Position numbers and translations under genes: made by a program. Positions 41,954 to 50,998 of a stretch of DNA of 64,000 nucleotides are shown here, piece by piece (the first letter of the stretch is position 1; each line of letters starts with the position of its first letter). Under the pieces are notes generated by a model. The model searched no databases. It saw nothing but the letters and a program-made list of their open reading frames with translations, and was not told the DNA's origin. The stretch covers positions 1-64,000 of the forward strand of contig CAVPNW010000023.1 of the NCBI GenBank assembly GCA_963706875.1. Reading direction: 5' to 3'. Source of the DNA: Prado023 sp963706875 (GTDB lineage Bacteria > Actinomycetota > Actinomycetes > S36-B12 > CAIYMF01).

Positions 41954-44679
41954 CCGACCGCCCCGTGCCGACCGGTCCGGCCGCACCGGATCTCACGATC
42001 GTCGAGACGAGGGTCTACCGCGGACCCAACATCTGGTCCTACGGGCCGGCGATCCACCTGGTCGTCGACCTCGGCTCGCTCGAGGAGTACCCCAGCGACA
42101 CCCTGCCCGGCTTCACCGACCAGCTCCTGGAGTGGCTTCCGGGGGTCGGCGAGCACTCCTGCTCCCGGGGACGCAAGGGCGGGTTCGCCGAGCGCCTGCG
42201 TGAGGGCACCTGGGTCGGTCACGTCGCTGAGCACATCGCGCTCCAGCTGCAGAACGAGGTCGGGCATGACACCCGGCGCGGCAAGACCCGCAGCACCGGC
42301 GAGCCGGGGCGCTACCACGTGATCTTCGGCTACCAGGACGAGTCGGTGGCCCTGGCCGCCGGCAAGCTCGCCGTGCGGATGGTCAACGACCTGGTCGCCC
42401 ATGACCCCGAGTTCGACTTCGACGCGCAGTTCGAGGAGTTCCTCCTGCTCGCCGAGCGGACGGCGTTCGGCCCGTCCACGCAGGCGCTCATCGACGAGGC
42501 GGTCTCGCGCGACATCCCGTGGATGCGCCTGAACAGCGCCTCGCTGGTCCAGCTCGGCCAGGGCCGCTACGCGCAGCGGATCCGCGCCACCATGACGTCG
42601 AACACCTCAGCCCTCGGGGTGGACATCGCCAGCGACAAGGACATCACCAACAAGCTGCTGAGCGCCGCCGGGCTGCCGGTGCCCAAGAGCGACTCCGTGC
42701 GCACGCTTCGCGGCGCCCTGCAGGTCGCCCGGCGGATCGGCTACCCGGTGGTCATCAAGCCACTGGACGGCAACCACGGCCGGGGCGTTGTCCTCAACAT
42801 CACCGACGACGCCGCGCTCGAGGCGGGGTACGACGTGGCCAAGTCGGAGTCGCGCAGCGGCTACCTGCAGGTGGAGAGCTACATCACCGGCAACGACTAC
42901 CGGTTCCTCGTGGTCGGCGGGAGGATCGCCGCCGTGGCCGAGCGGGTCCCGGCGCACGTGATCGGCGATGGGCATGGCACGGTCGCCGAGCTTGTCGAGG
43001 CGACCAACGCAGACCCCCGTCGCGGGGTCGGGCACGAGAAGGTGCTCACCCGGATCAAGGTCGACGACGCGGCCATCGCGCTCGTGGCCGCCCAGGGCCT
43101 GGCCATGGACTCCGTGCCGGAGCAGGGCACCATGGTGAAGCTGGCGCTGACCGCGAACATGTCGACCGGTGGCATCTCGATCGACCGCACGATCGACGCG
43201 CACCCGGACAACATCGAGATCGCCGAGGAGGCGGCCCGCGTCGTGGGACTCGACGTGGCCGGGATCGACTTCATCGCACCCGACATCACGCTGCCGGTGC
43301 GCGAGGCGGGCGGGGCGATCTGCGAGGTGAACGCGGCCCCGGGCTTCCGGATGCACACCCACCCGACGATCGGTGAGCCGCAGTACATCGCAAAGCCCGT
43401 CATCGACCTGCTGTTCCCGCCCGGGTCCCCAAGCCGCGTCCCGATCATCGCCGTCACCGGCACCAACGGGAAGACCACCACCTCGCGGATGATCGGCCAC
43501 GTGTTCAAGGGCATGGGCCGCAAGGTGGGCATGACCTCGACCGATGGCGTGGTCATCGACGAGCGCCTGGTGATCCGCTCGGACGCCTCGGGCCCCAAGA
43601 GCGCCCGGATGGTGCTGCAGAACCCGCGCGTCGACCTCGCGGTGCTGGAGGTGGCCCGCGGCGGGATCCTGCGTGAGGGCCTGGGCTACGACCGCAACGA
43701 CGTGGCCGTCGTGCTCAACGTGGCCTCCGACCACCTCGGCCTGCGCGGGATCAACACGCTCGATGACCTCGCCGACGTCAAGAGCGTGGTCGTCGAGGCG
43801 GTCCCCCGCGGCGGGCATGCTGTGCTCAACGCCGACGACCCGCACGTGGCCGCAATGGCGCGACGCTGCCACGGGGAGATCGTCTGGTTCACGATGACTG
43901 AGCCCGGGTCCCCGACGCGCATCATGGTCGACCGGCACTGCCGCGACGGCGGCCTGGCACTGGTGCTCGAGAAGGGCGAGCTCGGCGAGTCGATCGTCCT
44001 GCGGCAGGGCAAGCGCTCGATGCAGGTGGCCTTCACGCACCTGCTGCCGGCGACCTTCGGCGGCAAGGCACGGTTCAACGTGGCCAATGCGATGGCGGCG
44101 GCGGGTGCCTGCTTCGCCGGTGGCGCGCACCTGCACGACATCCGTGCCGGACTGCGCACGTTCTCAACCAACTACCACCTGGCCCCGGGGCGCCTGAACC
44201 ACATCGACGTCAACGGCGTGAATGTGTTCGTCGACTACGCGCACAACCCAGCGGGGCTGGCCGCGCTCGGCGAGTTCATCGCCTCCTACACCGACGGCCT
44301 GGACGCAGCTCGCGCCGAGGTCCACAAGCGTCGACGGATCGGCGTCATCGGCACCGCCGGGGACCGCCGGGACTCCGACATCCTCGAGTTGGGCCGCACC
44401 GGTGCCCAGCACTTCGACCTCGTCGTGGTCAAGGAGGACGCCAAGCTGCGTGGTCGCCAGCCCGGAGAGGTCGGGGCCCTGCTCGAGCAGGGCGTGCGCG
44501 AGGCGATGGCCCAGGGGGCCCGCGCCAAGGAGGTGCGCGCCCTCCCGGTGGAGATCGAGGCGGTGCGTTGGGCAGTCCAGCATGCCACCGCCGGCGACGT
44601 CGTGGCGATCTGCGCCGACCAGACCGACTCCGTCTACTCCGAGCTGGAGGCCCTGGGCCACTCAGCCATGCACGAGTAG
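41950..44679 (+). CDS. cphA: Cyanophycin synthetase
   Basis: A 909-aa full-length CphA that builds cyanophycin, with three parts. The N domain (about residues 15-165) contains RVYRGPNIWSYGPAIHLVVD. The ATP-grasp G domain (about 220-480) has VVIKPLDGNHGRGV and ICEVNAAPGFRMH and adds aspartate. The Mur-ligase M domain (about 495-900) has VTGTNGKTTTSRM with Lys508 and VDYAHNPAG, and adds arginine. Domain roles come from family knowledge. It directly overlaps cphB, so synthesis and degradation are co-expressed. The stop is 7 nt from the convergent CphA-like gene. Confidence 0.97.
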   Translation: MTDRPVPTGPAAPDLTIVETRVYRGPNIWSYGPAIHLVVDLGSLEEYPSDTLPGFTDQLLEWLPGVGEHSCSRGRKGGFAERLREGTWVGHVAEHIALQLQNEVGHDTRRGKTRSTGEPGRYHVIFGYQDESVALAAGKLAVRMVNDLVAHDPEFDFDAQFEEFLLLAERTAFGPSTQALIDEAVSRDIPWMRLNSASLVQLGQGRYAQRIRATMTSNTSALGVDIASDKDITNKLLSAAGLPVPKSDSVRTLRGALQVARRIGYPVVIKPLDGNHGRGVVLNITDDAALEAGYDVAKSESRSGYLQVESYITGNDYRFLVVGGRIAAVAERVPAHVIGDGHGTVAELVEATNADPRRGVGHEKVLTRIKVDDAAIALVAAQGLAMDSVPEQGTMVKLALTANMSTGGISIDRTIDAHPDNIEIAEEAARVVGLDVAGIDFIAPDITLPVREAGGAICEVNAAPGFRMHTHPTIGEPQYIAKPVIDLLFPPGSPSRVPIIAVTGTNGKTTTSRMIGHVFKGMGRKVGMTSTDGVVIDERLVIRSDASGPKSARMVLQNPRVDLAVLEVARGGILREGLGYDRNDVAVVLNVASDHLGLRGINTLDDLADVKSVVVEAVPRGGHAVLNADDPHVAAMARRCHGEIVWFTMTEPGSPTRIMVDRHCRDGGLALVLEKGELGESIVLRQGKRSMQVAFTHLLPATFGGKARFNVANAMAAAGACFAGGAHLHDIRAGLRTFSTNYHLAPGRLNHIDVNGVNVFVDYAHNPAGLAALGEFIASYTDGLDAARAEVHKRRRIGVIGTAGDRRDSDILELGRTGAQHFDLVVVKEDAKLRGRQPGEVGALLEQGVREAMAQGARAKEVRALPVEIEAVRWAVQHATAGDVVAICADQTDSVYSELEALGHSAMHE

Positions 44680-44686
44680 GGGCGGG

Positions 44687-46288
44687 TCAGCGCAGGGCCG
44701 GGCGTGCGGCCTGCACCTTGGCGCGGATCGTCGCCGGGTCGTCCTCAGTTGCCCCTGCCCGCTCCAGCAGGTCCACGCACGCGGAGCGGTCCTGGTGGAT
44801 CATCATCGCGATCACGTCGCCGTCGTGGGACCGGGCCAGCAGTGCCCGCAGGCCCGTGGGCTCGTCCGGGACCTCCTCGTATGGCTCCTTGCCCCCAGCG
44901 CGGATCCCCGCCCGCTGCAGCGCGTCGATCTCCTCCTGGGTCCGCCCGCGCAGGTAGTGCGACTTGGCGGCCAGCTGCACGGTGTCGGCGGCCACTGCGG
45001 CCAGCCGGCCCACCTCAGCGATCCCCTGGTCGGTCCTGTCCCCCGCGTTGCCGATCGAGGCATGCACTGCCGAACCCGGTCGCCGCAGGCCCGTGGCGAC
45101 GCGCAACAGTGCCTCGGCACCGGCCTCGTTGTGGGCGAAGTCGAGGATGACGCTGGCCGTACCCCCGTCGGGTGTCGGGGCGCTCCAGATGTTCATCCTC
45201 CCCGGGCTCGAGCTGGCGTCGGGGAGGAACGTCCGCAGGCCGGCTGAGACTGCCGCGGCGTCCAGACCTGCGGCCAGCCCGGCGCTGGCCGCCGCGAGCG
45301 CGTTGGCGAGGTTCTCCCGAGAGAGTCCGGCGATGGTCACGGGGACGTCCAGCACCGCGCCGAGATCGACCGGCCCCGCCGGATGGTCCTCCACGACGAT
45401 CCTGCCGGCCCGCACCGTGGTCAAGGGCGCGTGCAGACTCCGAGCGAGGGCGGCACCGGGCCCATCAGGGTCCAGCGCGAAGAACCAGGGGCGCCCCGGC
45501 CCGGCCCCGTGGTGCTGGCTCACCAGAGGGTCCTCGGCGTTGAGCACTGCCCAGCCCCCCGGGCGCACGACCTTCACGACGGTGGACTTCGCCCACGCCA
45601 GCATCTCGACCGTGTCGATCCCCTGCAGGCCCAGATGGTCAGGGCTGACATTGGTGAACACCGCCACGTCCACCGCGGACACGCCCATCCCGCGCAGCAT
45701 GAGTCCGCCGCGCGCGGTCTCGAGGACGGCGAATCCCACCCCGGGCTCCCCGAGCACCATGCGCGCGCCGCCCGGCCCGGACCAGTCCCCCGGCTCGATG
45801 CACCGCCCGGCCAGGAACACCCCGTCGGTGCTGCTCCATGCGGCCAGAAGGCCGGCCTCCGCAGCCATCCGTCCCAGGAGCCGGGTCGTGGTCGTCTTCC
45901 CATTCGTGCCCGTCACGGCAACGGTGGGGACTTGGGGATCCAGCAGCCTGGGCGGGTCACCGGGGTCCGCACGACGCACGCCCTCCGCCGCTGCGGCGAT
46001 CCGCTCGTCGAGCGGAGCCTCCGGACCGATCCGCAGGACCTCGACCAGGGCATTGCCGATCGCCTCGCCGGTCCCCTCCCGCACCCAGGGGAAGACCACG
46101 ACCACGGTCCCATCCCCGGCCGTGCGGCTCACGGCTGGCCCGACATACGCGTCGGCTGCCCGGGCGATCCGGTCGGTGACCTCGCACAGGTCCAGACCAT
46201 CCTCGGTCGGACCGGTGAGCGTGACCCGGATGGCCGGAGCCGGGATGTCGGCGTTCGGGCCGAGGAGCACGCGAAGCTCGATCAGCAT
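44687..46288 (-). CDS. CphA-like Mur ligase lacking the ATP-grasp domain
   Basis: A 533-aa protein. Residues 1-25 (LIELRVLLGPNADIPAPAIR) resemble the CphA N-domain start (VETRVYRGPNIWSYGPAIH). A short region to about 115 includes WVREGTGEAIGNALVEV. A complete Mur ligase follows: AVTGTNGKTTTTRLLGR (Lys131), VLETARGGLMLRGMG, NVSPDHLGLQG, ILDFAHNEAGAEALL and IGNAGDRTDQ. There is no sign of an ATP-grasp domain. It is predicted to add a residue to a carboxylate, as the CphA M domain does with arginine, but the substrate is unknown. It is convergent with cphA; CAGAGT lies 6 nt before ATG 46288. Confidence 0.85.
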   Translation of the reverse strand: MLIELRVLLGPNADIPAPAIRVTLTGPTEDGLDLCEVTDRIARAADAYVGPAVSRTAGDGTVVVVFPWVREGTGEAIGNALVEVLRIGPEAPLDERIAAAAEGVRRADPGDPPRLLDPQVPTVAVTGTNGKTTTTRLLGRMAAEAGLLAAWSSTDGVFLAGRCIEPGDWSGPGGARMVLGEPGVGFAVLETARGGLMLRGMGVSAVDVAVFTNVSPDHLGLQGIDTVEMLAWAKSTVVKVVRPGGWAVLNAEDPLVSQHHGAGPGRPWFFALDPDGPGAALARSLHAPLTTVRAGRIVVEDHPAGPVDLGAVLDVPVTIAGLSRENLANALAAASAGLAAGLDAAAVSAGLRTFLPDASSSPGRMNIWSAPTPDGGTASVILDFAHNEAGAEALLRVATGLRRPGSAVHASIGNAGDRTDQGIAEVGRLAAVAADTVQLAAKSHYLRGRTQEEIDALQRAGIRAGGKEPYEEVPDEPTGLRALLARSHDGDVIAMMIHQDRSACVDLLERAGATEDDPATIRAKVQAARPALR

Positions 46289-46294
46289 GGCCGA

Positions 46295-46300
46295 ACTCTG
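46295..46300 (-). promoter_or_regulatory. -10 box of the CphA-like gene (leaderless)
   Basis: CAGAGT, 6 nt before ATG 46288. Confidence 0.55.
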
Positions 46301-46334
46301 CCACGTCGCTGCCGCCGGATCCCGCTGGCGGCGT

Positions 46335-46340
46335 TACTGT
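46335..46340 (+). promoter_or_regulatory. -10 box of tldD-pmbA (leaderless)
   Basis: TACTGT, 7 nt before GTG 46348; decides this start over 46339. Confidence 0.65.
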
Positions 46341-46347
46341 GACCGGC

Positions 46348-47880
46348 GTGGAATGGGGACTGAGTGGTCAGGTGGCCCTCGACGTGATCGAGGCCGACTT
46401 CCGGGCGCTGCCGTTGGCGGCATGCGCACAGGCCGCGATCGAGGCTGCGCAGGCGCGGGGGGCGGAGCACGTCGACGTCCGGATCTCGCGACAGCGGACC
46501 CGATCGGCGTCTGCGCGTGATGCCCGTCCCCTGGCGGTGGTCGCCGACACCGTCACGGGGCTGGGCGTGCGGGTCCTCGTCGACGGGGTCTGGGGCTTCG
46601 CCGCGGGCGACCTGGTCGCACCGCAGTCCGCCGCCGAGGTGGCCGCACTGGCCGTCGCGATGGCCCGGGTGGCGACCCCTGTGGCCCGCGAGCGGGTCGA
46701 GCTGGCTGCAGAGCCGGTCCATGCGGGGCAGGTGTGGGCCAACCCTGTCGGGACCGACCCGTTCCTGGTCCCTGACTCCGAGGTGTTGGCGCTGCTGGAG
46801 TCGCGCAGCGCGGCGCTGTTGGCCAGTCCGCACATCCAGCGGGTCGACGCCGGCTTCCATGCCTTCCGGGACATCACCTACTACGCCGACAGCGCCGGTA
46901 CGGACACCCTGCAGCAGCGCACGCGCGTGGCCGGGGATGTGGCGGCCTTCCACATCACCGACGAGCGCTTCGACGACATGTCGTCCTGCGCGCCTCCCGT
47001 GGCGCGGGGATGGGAGTACCTCGTCGGGGATGGCGCGTGGGACTGGGACTCCGAGCTCTCGGCCCTGCCCGAGCTGCTCGCGGAGAAGTCGGTCGCGCCG
47101 TCGGTGGAGCCCGGCCGGTACGACCTGGTGCTGGACCCCACCAACCTCTGGCTGACCATCCACGAGAGCGTCGGGCATGCCACGGAGCTCGACCGCGCAC
47201 TGGGCTACGAGGCCAACTACGCCGGCAGCAGCTTCGCGACGCTGGATCAGCTGGGGAGCCTGAAGTACGGATCCGCCCTCATGCACGTGACCGGTGACCG
47301 CACCGCGCCCTACGGGCTGTCCACGCTCGGCTTCGACGATGAGGGCGTGGCTGCGCAGTCCTGGGACCTCGTGCGCGACGGCACGCTCGTGGGCTACCAG
47401 CTCGATCGCCGGATGGCCGCGGAGCACGGCTTCGGGCGGTCCAACGGGTGCGCCTTCGCCGACTCCGCGGTGCACGTGCCCGTTCAGCGGATGCCCAACG
47501 TGAGCCTGCAGCCCGATCCTGCCGGGCCCGATCTCGAGGGGCTGATCGGCGGGGTGGAGGACGGCCTCTACATCGTGGGTGACAAGTCGTGGTCGATCGA
47601 CATGCAGCGCTACAACTTCCAGTTCACCGGGCAGCGGTTCTTCCGGATCCGCTCGGGGCGGATCATCGGGCAGGTGCGCGATGTCGCCTACCAGTCGAGC
47701 ACCCCGACCTTCTGGGCCGGGCTCAAGGCGCTCGGCGGACCGCAGACCTACCTGCTGGGCGGGGCGCTGAACTGCGGCAAGGCCCAGCCCGGCCAGGTGG
47801 CCCCCGTGAGCCATGGATGCCCTGTGGCCGTGTTCGAGGGCATCAACGTGCTGAACACCCAGCAGGAGGCGCACGCATGA
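46348..47880 (+). CDS. tldD: TldD metalloprotease subunit
   Basis: A 510-aa TldD, half of a heterodimeric zinc protease that cleaves unfolded or leader-like peptides. The zinc site HESVGHATELDR (about residues 272-283, HExxxH) and the typical C-terminal core GGALNCGKAQPGQVAPVSHGCP are present. Starting at GTG 46348 places TACTGT 7 nt upstream, so that start is preferred to 46339. The pmbA gene overlaps its stop by ATGA. It is divergent from the CphA-like gene with two facing -10 boxes in 59 bp. Confidence 0.93.
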   Translation: MEWGLSGQVALDVIEADFRALPLAACAQAAIEAAQARGAEHVDVRISRQRTRSASARDARPLAVVADTVTGLGVRVLVDGVWGFAAGDLVAPQSAAEVAALAVAMARVATPVARERVELAAEPVHAGQVWANPVGTDPFLVPDSEVLALLESRSAALLASPHIQRVDAGFHAFRDITYYADSAGTDTLQQRTRVAGDVAAFHITDERFDDMSSCAPPVARGWEYLVGDGAWDWDSELSALPELLAEKSVAPSVEPGRYDLVLDPTNLWLTIHESVGHATELDRALGYEANYAGSSFATLDQLGSLKYGSALMHVTGDRTAPYGLSTLGFDDEGVAAQSWDLVRDGTLVGYQLDRRMAAEHGFGRSNGCAFADSAVHVPVQRMPNVSLQPDPAGPDLEGLIGGVEDGLYIVGDKSWSIDMQRYNFQFTGQRFFRIRSGRIIGQVRDVAYQSSTPTFWAGLKALGGPQTYLLGGALNCGKAQPGQVAPVSHGCPVAVFEGINVLNTQQEAHA

Positions 47881-49253
47881 GGCCCCAGGAGTTGGTGGAA
47901 CGCGCACTCGAGCTGCTCGGGCCCGACCGCGGGACCGTGATCGTCGAGAGCACCACGAAGGCGAACCTCCGGTGGGCCAACTCGACCCTGACCACCAACG
48001 GGATGACCGCGCGGCAGACGGTCCACATCGTGGCGCACCCCGACGTGCCCGGGGGGATCGGGTCGGGGACGACCAGTTCGGTGGTCCGCTCGGGCGACGA
48101 TCTGGAGGCCCTCATCGCGCAGGCCCGCTCCGAGGCCCGTGGGGCGGGCCCGGCGCAGGATGTCGCCCCGGAGGTACCTGCGACGCGCCCGGCCACTCCC
48201 GCGTGGGACCTGCCGCCCGCACTCTCGGCCCCCGAGGAGCTGGCGCCGGTCAGCACGCTGCTCAGCGAGGTGCTTCCCGCGACGGACATCGACCACTTCG
48301 GATACGCGGAGCACAGCCTGACCAGCACCTACTTCGGGACGACCGGTGGCCTGCGGCTGCGGCACGACCAGCCAGCGGCCCGCTTCGAGCTGTGCGGGAA
48401 GTCCGGATCCGGCAGTCGCTCCGCGTGGGCGGGGCGGTCTGGACGCTACTTCGCGGAGATGGACCTCGCTGGCACACCGGCGGAGGTGCGCCGCGGGCTG
48501 GCGGCCCAGCAGACTCGCATCGACGTGGCCCCGGGCAGGCAGAGGGTGCTGCTCTCGCCCTCGGCGGCGGCCGACATGCTGATCTACCTGCTGTGGTCGG
48601 CTGGTGCCCGCGATGCCATCGAGGGCCGCAGTGCGTTCAGCCGCCACGGGGGCGGCACCCTCGTCGGTGAGCGTCTGGCCCGATTGCCCTTCTGGCTGCG
48701 ATCCGATCCTGGGGCCGCGCGGCTGGAGTGCGCCGACCACGTCCAGGACACCGTGTCGTCGGCGATGTCCAGCACCTTCGATGCCGGTCTGCCGCGCGTG
48801 GCCACCGACTGGGTGGCCGACGGCATGCTGCGCGGCCTGGTCACGACGCGGCACTCCGCCGGCCTCGCGGACATCGCGCACACGCCCTTCGTGGACAACA
48901 TGATCGCCGGTGTCGAAGGACGCGAGGGCACCCTCGACGAGCTGGCCGCACGGCTGGGCGATGGCCTGCTGGTCACCTGCCTCTGGTACATCCGTGAGGT
49001 CGACGCCCAGAGCCTGTTGCTGACGGGACTGACCCGCGACGGGGTCTACGTCGTCCGTGACGGGAAGGTGATCGGGGCCGCCGGCAACTTCCGGTTCAAC
49101 GACTCCCCCCTGGGGATGCTGGACCGGATCGCCGACGCCGGCACGCCGGTCGACTGCCTCCCCCGCGAGTGGGCCGACTGGTTCACGCGGGCGCGGGTCG
49201 CCCCGCTGGCCATCGAGGACTTCAACCTGTCGACGACCAGCGAGGCGGTCTGA
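47877..49253 (+). CDS. pmbA: TldE/PmbA protease subunit
   Basis: A 458-aa inactive-partner subunit that forms the chamber with TldD. It lacks the HExxxH motif, as PmbA should, and has SRSAWAGRSGRYFAEMDL and a TldD-like C-terminal half (GKVIGAAGNFRFNDSPLGML). The start ATG 47877 overlaps the tldD stop, indicating translational coupling. Substrates of the pair are not predictable here; in other bacteria they mature ribosomal peptides or degrade CcdA-type antitoxins. Confidence 0.93.
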   Translation: MRPQELVERALELLGPDRGTVIVESTTKANLRWANSTLTTNGMTARQTVHIVAHPDVPGGIGSGTTSSVVRSGDDLEALIAQARSEARGAGPAQDVAPEVPATRPATPAWDLPPALSAPEELAPVSTLLSEVLPATDIDHFGYAEHSLTSTYFGTTGGLRLRHDQPAARFELCGKSGSGSRSAWAGRSGRYFAEMDLAGTPAEVRRGLAAQQTRIDVAPGRQRVLLSPSAAADMLIYLLWSAGARDAIEGRSAFSRHGGGTLVGERLARLPFWLRSDPGAARLECADHVQDTVSSAMSSTFDAGLPRVATDWVADGMLRGLVTTRHSAGLADIAHTPFVDNMIAGVEGREGTLDELAARLGDGLLVTCLWYIREVDAQSLLLTGLTRDGVYVVRDGKVIGAAGNFRFNDSPLGMLDRIADAGTPVDCLPREWADWFTRARVAPLAIEDFNLSTTSEAV

Positions 49254-49466
49254 TCAGGCGTCCTCGAGCCGGAAGCCGATCTTCATCGAGACCTGGAAGT
49301 GGTCGACCTCGCCGTCGCGCACATAGCCGCGGATCTGCTCGACCTCGAACCAGTCGATGTGCCGGATGGTCTTGCCCGCCCGGTTGACCCCGTTGCGGAT
49401 CGCGGCATCGACTCCCTCAGGGCTGGTCCCGACGATCTCGGTCAGGCGGTAGGTCCGGTTGGTCAT
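49254..49466 (-). CDS. Dodecin
   Basis: A 70-aa dodecin that assembles into a hollow dodecamer storing FMN/FAD and related flavins. It has the fold segments EIVGTSPEGVDAAIRNGVN, TIRHIDWFEVEQIRGYVRDG (Trp stacks on flavin) and HFQVSMKIGFRLED. GAGGAG lies 6 nt before ATG. It ends directly against pmbA, convergent. Confidence 0.93.
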   Translation of the reverse strand: MTNRTYRLTEIVGTSPEGVDAAIRNGVNRAGKTIRHIDWFEVEQIRGYVRDGEVDHFQVSMKIGFRLEDA

Positions 49467-49528
49467 GGGGTCTCCTCGTTGTGGTCGATTGGCACCCTCC
49501 GCAGGATGCCCTATCCGCGGCCCGGTCG

Positions 49529-49534
49529 TAGGCT
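49529..49534 (+). promoter_or_regulatory. -10 box of DUF3099 (leaderless)
   Basis: TAGGCT, 6 nt before GTG 49541. Confidence 0.6.
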
Positions 49535-49540
49535 GGGCGC

Positions 49541-49855
49541 GTGAGTCGGGTGGAGGTACATCGCATCACATCGGCGCAGCCCGGTCCGTCGGCGGACCTG
49601 GTCCACCGCGAGCGCCAGTACCTCTTCCTCATGGGGATGCGCATGGTGGCCATCGTGGTGGCTGTCGTGGTGCCCGGCTTCTGGCGGTGGATCGCCGTTG
49701 CCGCCGGGATCCTGCTCCCCTACTTCGCCGTGATCCTGGTGAACGCAGTCAAGGTGCGGGGTACCCCCGATGACCCCAACTACTTCGTGCCCGAGCCCAA
49801 GGTGGCGATCACCGAGGCGCCGTTCACCGGGGATGTCATCGCCCACGAGGACTGA
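49541..49855 (+). CDS. DUF3099 membrane protein
   Basis: A 104-aa actinobacterial DUF3099 protein with a charged N-terminus (HRITSAQPGPSADLVHRERQYL) and two helices (MRMVAIVVAVVVPGFWRWI, VAAGILLPYFAVILVNA), C-terminal tail inside. Function unknown. TAGGCT ends 6 nt before GTG 49541. It is convergent with the next gene. Confidence 0.88.
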   Translation: MSRVEVHRITSAQPGPSADLVHRERQYLFLMGMRMVAIVVAVVVPGFWRWIAVAAGILLPYFAVILVNAVKVRGTPDDPNYFVPEPKVAITEAPFTGDVIAHED

Positions 49856-49861
49856 GTCCGG

Positions 49862-50998
49862 TCAGCGGGTGCGTGGGCCGACCACCGTCCCGGTTCCGCC
49901 TTTCGAGCTCGTCAGTGCAAGGACGTCGACGTCCGCGACATCGTCGGCCAGCTCAGTGAAGGGTGCGAGCACCGACAGGACCTTGGCCGTGGCGAACGGT
50001 GACGCCTGCTTCTTCTGGCCGAAGCTGTAGTCCTCGAAGCCCCGGAAGGTCGACTGCGCCCGGACCCGACCCTGCGCGTCCATGGTGTACGCGATCAGGC
50101 ATGCGACCAGCTCAGCCAGCCGACGGCGATCGACGGGATCGGCACCCGGTCTCTGCCACAGCGCGGGGTAGCCGCCCAGGGCGTCCAGGACCGTCAGCGC
50201 GCTGTACCAGGTGGCCGGCCACTTGCCGGCCTTGAAGCTGCGACCGTGGCCGAACATGTAGGGCGTGCTCGCGGCCCGTTCACCCCAGGCCGACAGCACC
50301 ACGCGTGCCACCTCGGGCAGGTGCGCGGGGCGCACGGGTTGCGGAAGCAGGGCGAAGGTTCGCAGGCCCTCGATCGACACCTGTGGGCACAGGTCGCCCC
50401 GTCGGCCCGGGCCATGGAAGCCGGTGGCCGGATCCGGTCGGCACGGCCAGGCCGGACCCTGCGCGGTCACCGTGAGATCGGCGAGCATCCGATCCAGTGC
50501 CACGCGGACCCGTGGGTCGTCGCCTCGCCCGTACCGGACGAGCGCCTCGGTGATCGCATGTGTGTCACACAGCAGGGCCCCCCAGACGGGCTCCTCCGCC
50601 CCGCGCAACGGTGCGAACGATTGGAACCTCCCGTCGGAGTCCTGGTGGTCGAGCATCCTGTCCAGCAGCCCCTCGATCTGCGCGTCGTCACCGGACTGCA
50701 TGCCCATGTCGGCCAACAGGTTCAGGAGGTTGGGGGCGAAGGCCGGGCTGTTGTGCCCGGAGAACCCGGCGCCACCCTCCCAGTCGGGCAACCGGGCGAT
50801 GAGGTGGGCGGTGGCGGGGTCCGCGAGGACCTGCTCGCGCGCGGCGCGGACGTCGGGATCGTCCGGGCTGCGGCCGATGGAGCCGGTGAGGAGCAGCCAG
50901 CGGGCTGCCGGGTCATCGCCGGTCAGGATCCAATCCCGGGGGTCGGCGACGTCACTGTCGTCCCACGGCCAGGCGGTGTCGCCCGGGCTCAGCGCCAC
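49862..50998 (-). CDS. Cyclase/prenyltransferase-fold protein of unknown function
   Basis: A 378-aa all-helical protein with paired repeats of the alpha/alpha-toroid type seen in squalene cyclases and prenyltransferase beta-subunits: WEGGAGFSGHNSPAFAPNLLNLLADMG, DSDGRFQSFA, LCDTHAITEALVRYG and FKAGKWPATWYSALTVLDALGG. The DxDD or QW motifs of true cyclases are not clear, so activity is unproven. GTG 50998 overlaps the antiporter stop by 10 nt, suggesting coupled translation; GTG 50953 is an alternative. Confidence 0.72.
   Translation of the reverse strand: MALSPGDTAWPWDDSDVADPRDWILTGDDPAARWLLLTGSIGRSPDDPDVRAAREQVLADPATAHLIARLPDWEGGAGFSGHNSPAFAPNLLNLLADMGMQSGDDAQIEGLLDRMLDHQDSDGRFQSFAPLRGAEEPVWGALLCDTHAITEALVRYGRGDDPRVRVALDRMLADLTVTAQGPAWPCRPDPATGFHGPGRRGDLCPQVSIEGLRTFALLPQPVRPAHLPEVARVVLSAWGERAASTPYMFGHGRSFKAGKWPATWYSALTVLDALGGYPALWQRPGADPVDRRRLAELVACLIAYTMDAQGRVRAQSTFRGFEDYSFGQKKQASPFATAKVLSVLAPFTELADDVADVDVLALTSSKGGTGTVVGPRTR

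Noticed and set aside
42607..44136. A 509-codon minus-strand open frame inside cphA
   Set aside because: cphA on the plus strand carries ATP-grasp and Mur-ligase motifs; the reverse frame has none.
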